Part shown: in pieces, positions 53,387 to 64,000 of the stretch
Layout of the letters: every line of letters starts with the position of its first letter
Numbering within the stretch: position 1 is the first letter of the stretch
DNA from: Tubulanus polymorphus
Taxonomy: Eukaryota; Nemertea; Palaeonemertea; Tubulaniformes; Tubulanidae
DNA: 64,000 bases
NCBI RefSeq assembly: GCF_964204645.1
Contig: NC_134027.1
Location: forward strand, 3,894,485-3,958,484
Reading direction: 5' to 3'
Translations under genes and position numbers: made by a program
Notes under the pieces: model-generated
Seen by the model: the letters and a program-made list of their open reading frames with translations, nothing else
What the model was told of the DNA's origin: nothing
Databases searched by the model: none

Positions 53387-55547
53387 ATGGATACTATCGC
53401 ACTTTCTGCATTCATCCTCGGAATACTATTTCTATCACATACACAAGTTGATGCGAAAGTTTTCGAACTCGATCACAAAAACTTTGACGAGGCGAGTATT
53501 TGACGATGTTTTGATGATGATATTTTGACGAGGCGAATTGTGATTTTAGGCACATTACTGCGCAATGTTATTGAATAGCTCTAATAATGCAACTTTTTAT
53601 AGGTTATCAATGAAAATGCCATGGCCATAGTGATGTTTTACGCCCCGTGTAAGTATTTTCTTGCAATAATCACACCTTCATCTATTGAATCTTTAAGTCG
53701 AGGTCATGTTAACTTCGTAATTTGCAGGGTGTGGAGCGTGTAAAGCGGCGTTGCCTCGTTTTGCTGAAGCGTCGTCTAAATTCAAAAAAGAGAGAGATGT
53801 AATTTTTGCGAGAGTAGACGCTTTTCACGATCGGATATTATCTTTGAAGTTCAACGTCGACCGATTCCCAACTACGTATATCTTCCCATATTCTACAGAG
53901 GGCACAAAGTAAGATGCTAAGCTTTCTGATAATCGTAAAGACCGTTGCGATAATCGGATATAGACCTTCATGAAAATAACTTCCAATTTTTGCAGATACA
54001 CCGATCCACTCACCGTAGAGACTATTACGAAAACATTAAAAGCGATGTGGAAAAAGGAGAACAAAACTCCCAGAAAGAAGGTAACAATCAAGAAACCGAT
54101 CAAAACGAAACCTGTCACCGGAAAACGAGACCCGAAAACTGGAGTTGTTGAAATCGGAATTGAAGACTTCCACACGATTGTTCTAGACCCGAGAAAGCAT
54201 GTAATGATTATGTTCTACGCACCGGGTAAGGAGTAACTTACAAAACAAGAAATTAAATCCAGATTCGTTTAGTTTATTTACACGGAAATACTGTTCTCCA
54301 GGTTGCACGACTGACTGCGAAACTTATGGCAAAATTGCATCCGCCTTTATAAACGAAGAATCGGTATGAATATTGATCCTTTCAATAATAATCTTCGAAT
54401 TGATACTATATAGAACCTCATGACAGCATTATACATATGAAAATCTCTTCTCTGTTTATGCAGCTAGTTTTCTGCAAGATCGACGTAACCACCGATATAA
54501 AAATTGCACAAAAGTGAGTCTTCTTTTTAAAGTATAGATCTATACGGGTTAGGCTAATATCACCGGGATGTTGGTGATACTTATACTTGGACGATTATGT
54601 TTCAGTTTCAATATACTAAAAAATCCTACACTGTATTGGTTCCCAAAGAACGACAAAGACATGGGAAGTCGGGTAAGGGATTGGGCATCAGAAATCTAAA
54701 CCTCCTTTTTCTGAAATTATCGTCACGTAGTTTCTCTAATGTGTCTATACTGGTTTGTTATACAGTACGGCGGTGATATGGATCATCCGCAGATTGTGGA
54801 GTTTGTCAATGATGAGACGGGAACAGCGAGAAGTGAGATTGGTGAACTTCTTCCAACAGTGAGTTCGATATCGAATCATTTTACGTTACAAAATACGACA
54901 AGAACTACGCTCAAACTTATTTTCTTTTAGGCTGGACGCATTAAGGCAATGGATGACTTGATGAAGGAAAATATTGATGACATCGTGAATGCGAGATCTT
55001 TAGATTCGATAATAACTAAAGCCCGACAATTAGTGAAAAGTTCTATACACGATAAGAAGTACGTATCATCATATATAAAGTAAAATTTCAAATGTGGGTC
55101 TCCGACATATGTGACTCTAACTATGCGTAATTACCAAACCATAGTATACATGTTATCTGACGTCATTTTATTGTGTTGTTGGCAGATATTTGAATTATTA
55201 CATGAAACTTTTGGAAGATATCAAGAGTACAACAGATGCCGACATAGTCATTCAGAGAGAATACGATTTTATCAACGAGAATCTGGCCGAAGGTAACTTA
55301 AATAAATCAATAGATGTCGAATTTCCCTTCGATATAATCTACCGCTATTGTTTCTTTGACTTCATAAAAATATTACGATTGTCGTTTATTTCTAGCAAAA
55401 ACGAAAAAAAGTAGTGATGAAATGGTTAAACTGAGGAATATACTCGGTGCTTTTGTCGACTATGCCGCAGCTGCAGTGCTTGATATGCCTGGTCTTGGGG
55501 ATGAAATTGCCGATGTACCGCCATACATGCTTAGGGACGAATTATAG
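53387..55547 (+). CDS. ER protein disulfide isomerase with ERp29-type C-terminal domain (PDI-D class), 406 aa, 11 exons
   Basis: Luminal ER thiol-disulfide oxidoreductase/chaperone. Exons: 53387-53491, 53603-53648, 53728-53908, 53996-54225, 54302-54363, 54464-54513, 54606-54672, 54766-54858, 54931-55058, 55186-55292, 55396-55547; phases all agree and the total is 1221 nt. Residues 1-23 are a signal peptide. The first thioredoxin domain has APWCGACK (Cys 52 and 55), in place of the usual CGHC, and the cis-Pro motif FPTTYIF. The second has APGCTTDC, with Trp lost and five-residue spacing, so it is probably redox-inactive; NPTLYWFP keeps the fold. From about 248, YGGDMDHPQIVEFVNDETG and the AGRI helix region match the D domain of ERp29/Wind and plant or fungal PDI-D proteins (family knowledge). 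The C-terminal RDEL is an ER retrieval signal. The first intron uses a GC donor (GAG|GCGAGT), since the only frame-keeping junction is there. Confidence 0.9.
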
Positions 55548-56352
55548 ATAGAACTGATCGAAAAGATAAAGTGAATAGTTGATTTATTTATAGCGACTAA
55601 ATTTATCAAGACTTGGATAAGGAACTAGTCTTAAAACCTTGTTATAGTTAGCATTGGTCATTAGATATTCAAATCAACAGTACATTTAGTGGACAGAGAG
55701 AGATTGAAATTTAGAGATTTATATGATATAGTTGAAAGGATTCTTCCCTTGCTTCCAGGTAGATTTATTTGTATTTGTAATAAAAATGTCCTCTATACCA
55801 ATTTCACACGTTGTTGTTTTACTGATTACTATACGATATGGGAGTCAAAATGAGGACGTGTGCGGACCAGTGACCAAACAAACCCTACAACCAGGCGGTG
55901 ATCGAGCCCCGGGTGTAAGTCAACAACACGGAAAATATCTTAATAAAAGAGAACGCCAACTATTAGATATATCAACTGATTCCTATTTATTATTAGAAGC
56001 CGTAACAAATTGTTGATAATTCTTAGTAAAACCTGTTCACAAACACATAATATTTACATCGACAAAATATCTACATCAGCAGTAATAATCAGCCTCGTGG
56101 TGAAAGCAATAAATTGACAAGGCAAAAGAAACAATACTGGCAAAATCTCTAAATGATTGAATCACACACACAGTTTTAATGATTAAAAGCGAGGATATAA
56201 CAGTGCACTTTGCGTTCGAGAAAAATCTTTAGTATAAACAGATGAATAATGATTATTGACGTCATCCGGAGTTTTCAAATTATCAGGTTTTGAAGGTAAA
56301 ACATCACTAACTCCACAACCGGCACGAATCTTCTCGATTGTACTGTAATCGT
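55548..56352. other. Convergent 3' region between the PDI gene and the ciliary-type gene
   Basis: AATAAA at 55779-55784 may end the PDI transcript. TTTATT near 55985 (AATAAA on the minus strand) may end the opposite gene. A 76-codon frame is described separately. The minus-strand part 56183-56352 is open in the alternative frame of the opposite gene's last exon. Confidence 0.5.
55786..56016 (+). CDS. Possible small secreted protein (76 aa)
   Basis: ATG with A at -3, then a hydrophobic segment (VVVLLITI) that could be a signal peptide, followed by a polar stretch with two Cys and a KRER basic site before a final LLLEAVTNC. An AATAAA lies about 90 bp after the stop (56108). Against it: it overlaps the expected end of the PDI transcript, it is short, and no family is recognised. 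It may be a chance frame in the PDI 3' UTR. Confidence 0.22.
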   Translation: MSSIPISHVVVLLITIRYGSQNEDVCGPVTKQTLQPGGDRAPGVSQQHGKYLNKRERQLLDISTDSYLLLEAVTNC

Positions 56353-58307
<1,955 letters not shown>

Positions 58308-58459
58308 CTAGTATAATGCCAAGACGGTTATTCTTCTGTTTTATGAAATTACTTTGCATATGGCGTCAACTCGTTCAATACGTCCGTTTTTAATAATTCA
58401 ATGAACATAACACTCGAATACGAGTCTATAACCTGTTTATCGCAGTTCTGGTCACAATA

Positions 58460-58473
58460 GTTGTCCAGGCAAC
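58460..58473. promoter_or_regulatory. RFX X-box in the bidirectional promoter
   Basis: GTTGTCCAGGCAAC matches the X-box consensus GTNRCC-N2-RGYAAC except at one position. It lies 159 bp upstream of the ciliary-type gene's start and 91 bp upstream of the PDCD5 start. In animals such sites drive ciliary genes through RFX factors, which fits the minus-strand neighbour. Confidence 0.55.
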
Positions 58474-58563
58474 CGCGAACTCAGTACTTGTCCATGAGGT
58501 GGCGCCTTCAGTGGTTAATCCTGACACTAAACTACTGTCATTGGCGATTGTGGAGTCTCCAAC

Positions 58564-59651
58564 ATGGCGGACGCTGATCTTGAAGCAATACGGGCCAAAA
58601 GAATGGCTGAATTAGAGTCCCAATATAGTGTAAAGCTTTAATTTTATATTCATCTAATACTTTATTATCGGTTTCATCGTAAATATTTATTGCTGATTTG
58701 GTTATTACCTAGGAATGCTAAGATTTTGGCCTTTGAAGTTGGAAATGGAGCGTCCTATCATGCCGCCCTCTTGCGATAATATTTTGAACTACCCGTGGAT
58801 TGACCATATTTTGTGCAAAACTTTTCAGCTTTTTATCGTTTGTTCATTTTCAGGGGCGTGGTGGTGGAGGAGGAGGCCCATCACCGGAACAGCAACAAGC
58901 GGCAATGAACAAAGAGAGAGAGATGAAAAACTCAATTCTATCTCAAGTTCTTGATCAAAAAGCCAGAGCAAGATGTAAGTAAGATATGAATACCAGACGT
59001 TTCGGGAACAACGGCTAGAAACTTGACCATAAGTAAGAGGGAAGATTATAGTCGAACGAAAAGTGGTAAACAAAATTCCTGAACATCAAACTGATAAATG
59101 GATTTATCCCTTGCAGTAAACAGCATAGCATTAGTTAAACCAGAGAAAGCGGCGATGGTTGAAAATGCAATCATTTCTATGGCGAGGACTGGTCAAATTG
59201 GCGGAAAAGTAGGTGTCAGACTTGAATACAATATACATGATACAGTCTATAGGTTATTCTCTCGTTATATTTGTCATCAGATAGGCCTAAGTAGTCTCTA
59301 TTTTTGAGTCTCAAATGGAATTCCCAATTATATTAACTAAATGTAAGTCATTAGGATAAGTCAACCTGATAGTGGTTCCAGCATCGAATTTGACTCTGGA
59401 ATAGCTAAGCAGTTGAAGAAGAAATAATTATCAAGCATTTTTGCATTCTCCGTTCCAGTTGGATGAACCAAGTTTAATTGGTATATTAGAACAGTTTAAT
59501 GAAAAAACTAATAAGACAACCACTGTAAAGGTATGTACTGTAATTATATTTGTTTTAAACTTAACAAACTTAATTATTTCAAAACCTGATTCGTTTAAAA
59601 ATTGTTTTACAGTTTGAAAGAAGACGGGTTTTTGATGAAGATGATGATTAA
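58564..59651 (+). CDS. PDCD5: PDCD5 (programmed cell death protein 5), 129 aa, five exons
   Basis: Small helical DNA-binding-like protein (archaeal to human) linked to apoptosis regulation and to TRiC/tubulin folding (family knowledge). Exons: 58564-58629, 58854-58974, 59117-59208, 59459-59530, 59613-59651; phases are 0, 1, 0, 0. It begins MADADLEAIRAKRMAELESQ, and the core has NSILSQVLDQKARARLNSIALVKP (shown here as separate runs NSILSQVLDQKARAR and ALVKPEKA), then ENAIISMARTGQIGGK and KTTTVKFERRR. The acidic tail FDEDDD is shorter than the human one. A Gly-rich linker (GRGGGGGG) encoded at the start of exon 2 replaces the short loop of vertebrate proteins. The start codon sits in a YY1-type motif (AACATGGCGGAC). 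Confidence 0.97.
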
Positions 59652-61837
59652 ACAGTCTACGAAGGTCATCTACGCAGGTTTTTGTTATCTTACTGGATTG
59701 TGCTGCTATAACTACTGAGACATGAATTATTGCACAGAATTCGCTGCTGTTGTGGCACTTTTTTAGTCCGATTACACATTATTTTATATTTGTACCAATA
59801 ATGTGAATTTGAATGGAATAAGTAAATTAACTAGCATATATATCAATGAATTGAATGATCTGAAGCTGAAATATTTCCCAATACATTTAACGTACCATGT
59901 AATCTTTAGTCTACATGGTTCACTGTGCTTCATACATGTAGTAATTTACCAATAGGATTTGTTTTTCAATGAATTTTTAGTTAGAACAACAAATCTAGGT
60001 AGCTTGTTCTTATTTCGATGGTTCTATTTGGAAATGAAATAGTTTATTTATTGATGAGTTACATGGGTGGGTGCGTACTGAACTTACTTAAAAAGATAAT
60101 TATAATTAATGTATGTGCTATGTACATGATTAAATATGAGCTATATAAAATGGCTAATTCTGGCCCGTCTTTTTACAAATTTAGACTATTTGTTGTTGTT
60201 TTTTTGTTTTTTATGGTTCCTTTGTCAGACCATGTTAAAGTGGCAAATACTCAAAGACAGATTTCTTTTATGGTGGATGGGCCATTTCTGGTAACGATTT
60301 TCGGAGCAAAACTTTTCACAGATACCATGTCCTGCAGAGCTTTTGCCCTAACAATAAGCCTGAACTAAATACTCGCAATAATGGTTGGTATTCCTTCCTC
60401 CATATAATCAAAGGAACAATCTGGAAAAACCCTATTTCTGTAAAGAAACTGAAAACTTGCATCTTGGTTATGAACATGCACGGATGGAAAAGTTGTACAT
60501 CATAAAGAATACACTGAACGAACATCAATTGAAAGTGATACATGTATTTTATTAATGAATTTAGATTTGTGTGACAAAAACAATTGATAAGTAACAGTTC
60601 AAATATACAGCTTCGTACTGGGATAAACTGAGATAACTTTAAACAGCTCAATATTAACAGTTGTTTGTACGTAATCATAACAGGATCATTCCAGTTAACA
60701 CCGGAAAAAAATCGTTTTTTCACCAAAAATAAAATCTACACATACACGTCTTCTTTCTATTTCAGCTAAAAAATTTGTTCATCCGAGAATGTGAATAATT
60801 CAATCAAGATGCAAACTGCTATTATATAAATATATAGAGATAAAAAATTAAAAAGAGATCATCGTGTATGTATTGATTAAACACAAACAATAACTTTGAT
60901 TATGACTCGAAAAGTAATTAATGATAGAAATCACGATTATGCGTTGTAATTAAATATTTTATTTGATTGCACGAATAAATGGCAAAAATCACATTTAAAG
61001 CTTATCGATATTGATATCAATACTTATAGAAACTAACATATTCATGGAAATGCTATATCGATGTGATCCCTAGATAGATAGTCTTCACCTAACTGGTAAT
61101 CAAAAATAAATATATTTCAATACACTATATAAAGAATAGTTTGGTCATTTGTGTACGTGAAGTACGAATTAATAATCAGCAGTATTTAATCAGAAATCAA
61201 AGACAAGTGCTACAACATCATGTTACAAAAAGTGATTATAACATCTCTGATTACGAAGTAGTAAATAATAGACTTCAGCAGCTTGAATTAATCAATAGTC
61301 AAAGGACGGACTAGTGTTATCGATTAAATCATTAAATCGCACAGAGATAACCACCTATTAGATCAAGTATTCATAAAAAAAGACTTAAGGACCAGCCTTT
61401 GTCTCATTTAGACACAGCACTTGAATCTGATATGATGATCAATTTTCATAAAGGTTTGAAATAATCTAAAATGTGAGGCTTTATTATATCCATACTTGAA
61501 TATACATATCGTAAATCGAACAGGGATATACGTATTTAGACGGATTCTATCAGAAGTAAACTTGAAAGAAAGAATCACTTAAATATCACAGATGACTGGA
61601 AGTAATCGAATGAATTCAAACTTCATACATGTTTTTAAGACTAGCAACCTACAGTAGCTGAAAATACATCATTTCAGGTGGATAAACCCAGTAAAAAATC
61701 AACAGCAAATCATTAGCTTTGTAGGTCGGTGAATAGTTCTACCATGTCTTTGATTGGTGTCCATTGTAAAAGGTATGAAGGCACACTCCAATTGATTTAT
61801 GAGGCCAAAAATCCTCACACGTAGAATGCTTGTAAAA
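59652..61837. other. 3' untranslated / intergenic stretch between convergent genes
   Basis: Very AT-rich, with no coding exon recognised. The 136-codon minus frame at 60316-60726 is hydrophobic and AT-driven, without splice sites or family resemblance. The left part probably holds the PDCD5 3' UTR (plus) and the right part the 3' UTR of the CaaX-ending gene (minus). Confidence 0.5.
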
Positions 61838-61951
61838 CTACATAATAGTACAAGCTCGACTTTTCGCCACCGGTTCACCACCAGCAACAATTTTTGCGCT
61901 ATCCGCAGTTGTTCCATTTGGTTGATTCGCCTTCTTCTGAGCCTGCAGAAG
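61838..61951 (-). CDS. Terminal exon of an unrecognised gene ending in a CaaX box
   Basis: An acceptor (TTTACAG) at 61952 opens a 37-residue exon in phase 0 that starts LLQAQKKANQPNG and ends AKSRACTIM followed by a stop. The last four residues CTIM are a CaaX motif; a final Met favours farnesylation (established rule), so the protein is probably membrane-attached through a lipid. The family is not recognised. The upstream part must lie further right on the minus strand, and the coding exon at the right edge (63903-64000) is the natural candidate. Confidence 0.6.
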   Translation of the reverse strand, partial: LLQAQKKANQPNGTTADSAKIVAGGEPVAKSRACTIM

Positions 61952-63902
61952 CTGTAAATATCAGAGAGACATTTTGTATTGAATTTGATACATGTAAGCC
62001 TTCACTTCGAAAAAAGCAGTAAAACTAAATATATTTCAGGTGGTTTGACTAATAGTTAAATACGAATATTACTTAGCAGCTATATTGATATTGATGAGCC
62101 TAATTTTATAGGTAAAACAAACATACCATTCTAAAATTTTACGCTATATAGATAGCTAAATCTGATTAGTGATTGAAGGACAAAGGAAAAACTATTGTAT
62201 CTAGATGTAAAGGATTGATTTTGACTAAAATAATTTCTATGGTTTTATCGATCATATAACAGACAATGCAAAGCTATGCAGACGCTGCCAATTTGACGGG
62301 ATGAATAATTTAATGTCTCTTCATCATTGTAACAGCCGCAAATCATCATAAAATAATTAAAAAACTTGATTGTATGACACTCAATAGTGGAAGAAATCTT
62401 TATAATGAATTAATTCTTGATTCAGTCATTTGATAATTGCATTTTATTTTCACTAATCACAATAAAAAATGATGTAGCGTTTCCAATAACTAGGTCGGTC
62501 CGTCACAATCGAGACATTGATCAGAACTATGTGAACGAACAGAGAAAAATAGCAAGTGATATGTAGGGTTGAAGTAATACTACCTGAATGGAGGTAAACA
62601 ACAGCTCCATCCATATAAATCGTCAAATCAAAATATAACTCAAACCAAGATGAGAAACTCCGGAAAGAACTCGAAATGAGGCAAATAAAACTTGATTTGA
62701 CGATTTTAATTGGATTTAGCATGCATATGATGCACTAACATATACATAATGTATCTGCCTACATAAATCGCTTACTTTGTATTTTTCACTTTTAATTACC
62801 TTGTACCCAGACATAGCCTGAAAACATTCAACAATAATACAAATCACACCACACAACATGAATACGCGTTCAGTGACGGCAGACTTTTCATATTCATACA
62901 TTCTACTAAGACGATAGTTCTTAAATTTGATTTAAATGGGATTCAGAAAAATTTATCTACTAGATGCACGGGTAGAAGAGATAATATGAAAAGCAACCGA
63001 AAGCAAAACCAGCAATAACGGTAACAGTGTCCCTGCTGCTATACCATTCCTCGCAAACAGAGGGTTAGATGCAACGAATAATCACTGAATATAGACGTTA
63101 TTCAAACACATCAAGACATTAGAAAATAATAGAAAGAGAAATAGTGAAACGCTGGCCTTCAGTTTAATAAAGACTACTCACCGCCATCTGAGAACAACAA
63201 AATTTGTACAACAGTTATTCATTATCGGTTACAGTTATCAAACATTCCAGTGCAAGGATCATTCAATATCACTAAGTATGAAGATACACTCTTCTATAAG
63301 CTTATTTTGAAAGTGTGAATAAGGCCAAGACATTGCCGTCGCACCAAACTGGCTCCGAGATGCTGATCGCATACAATAAGCGTTGAAAGCTAGCTAGGTA
63401 GCGTTTTGATAATGCATCATGCAAACTCACTTTCAAAAACCTTAGAACTTGTTTTTCCAATGTCAACCGTGAAATTTTAGTCAGTACACCATAATCATAA
63501 AATCACATCGGCCAGATTGAAATATGCAGAAAGTTTTAGCGTAAAAATACATGAATACGATATAAGAATCATGAACAGTTTCTGCAGTCTCGATGTACAT
63601 AACGTGTCAAGCAAAACAATTGACTAAGAATTTCATCTCTTTGTTAATTTCAGAGTCAAATTTATCTAGAATGTACAATCTAGATAAATCAAACATAAAA
63701 ATTCATTGCCATCAGCTTGATGTTATATCCAAAATAAGCATATATAAATATATGTACAAGATATCAACAGATATTCAAAAGAAATCTATAATCGGATGAT
63801 AGAACATTTATAAGCAATGAGAGGACAATACATAATGAATTCCGCTTAATAGTTTATGCACAATCTGTAACTGCATGCCATGTTTATTGCTATTGCATTT
63901 AC
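61952..63902. other. Probable intron(s) of the CaaX-ending gene
   Basis: Two very small exon-like units lie here on the minus strand: 62800-62817 (described separately) and ATGGCG at 63182-63187 between CTCAG and GTGAGT. Otherwise nothing coding was recognised; the 89-codon frame at 62453-62722 is hydrophobic and unsupported. Confidence 0.4.
62800..62817 (-). other. Candidate 18-nt microexon
   Basis: On the minus strand a good acceptor (TTTTCAG) is followed by 18 nt encoding AMSGYK and then a GTAATT donor, in phase 0 on both sides. This fits the phase-0 ends of the exons at 63903 and 61951, so it could be included or skipped without changing frame. Confidence 0.25.
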
Positions 63903-64000
63903 CTTATTGAGTATTTGCACTCTCGTTTTTAATTTGTTTCCAGTGCTGTTTGCGAGCGCCGATATCGTTCGATAAAACGGATCAAATTGCTGTTCCTCTT
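63903..64000 (-). CDS. Partial coding exon of an unrecognised gene (runs off the right edge)
   Basis: The minus strand from 64000 reads in one open frame as EEQQFDPFYRTISALANSTG and then NKLKTRVQILNK, ending at a phase-0 donor AATAAG|GTAAAT. Composition and the donor make it a real exon. I do not recognise the family. It is probably the upstream part of the gene whose last exon is 61838-61951; the link is inferred from strand, phase and proximity. Confidence 0.55.

Noticed and set aside
60316-60726. 136-codon minus frame
   Set aside because: AT-driven hydrophobic sequence in a probable 3' UTR, with no recognisable domain.

Overview
The window is nuclear DNA of an intron-rich, AT-rich animal. 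The gene set is a TRH-receptor-type GPCR, a Friend-of-GATA protein that keeps both its SALL-type repression motif and a PR domain, PDCD5, a PDI with an ERp29-type tail, and a BEL/Pao retrotransposon with a tRNA-His-type primer site. Together these point to a marine bilaterian invertebrate, most likely a lophotrochozoan; the phylum cannot be fixed from the sequence. Exon models below were built by hand from reading frame, splice consensus and intron phase.

Layout. 1-5.2 kb: a large minus-strand coding exon of a TRH-receptor-like GPCR covering TM1-TM5; the TM6-TM7 exon was not found and probably lies off the left edge. 5.2-26.5 kb: gene-poor, with AT microsatellites, a foldback repeat and one promoter-plus-exon candidate at about 22.9-23.0 kb that could be the receptor's non-coding first exon. 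26.5-33.0 kb: a complete BEL/Pao LTR retrotransposon with LTRs that read as identical, a 5-bp target duplication and one uninterrupted 1798-codon gag-pol frame. 33.0-36.0 kb: intergenic, with a 290-bp piggyBac-type MITE.

36.0-48.0 kb: Friend-of-GATA (FOG/ZFPM/U-shaped), minus strand, six coding exons, 1156 aa predicted. Its two long introns carry about 25 GATAAG/CTTATC sites in 5.6 kb, suggesting control by the GATA factors that FOG itself binds. 48.0-52.8 kb: a head-to-head multi-C2H2 zinc-finger gene (plus strand, 1032 aa) that shares a TATA-less promoter with FOG (NRF1 and YY1 motifs). A possible two-exon antisense gene is nested in its 5' part, near two RFX X-box motifs.

53.3-55.6 kb: an 11-exon ER thioredoxin-family protein (PDI-D type, signal peptide, CGAC active site, degenerate second site, RDEL tail). 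56.3-58.3 kb: a seven-exon, 207-aa ciliary/sperm microtubule-inner-protein-like gene (minus), divergent from PDCD5 (58.6-59.7 kb, plus) across a 262-bp interval containing an X-box. 61.8-64.0 kb: the 3' end of an unrecognised minus-strand gene ending in a CaaX box (CTIM), which enters from beyond the right edge.

The most notable items are the GATA-site cluster inside the FOG gene, the apparently young intact BEL/Pao element, the last exon of the ciliary gene that is open in two frames, and the nested antisense gene candidate.
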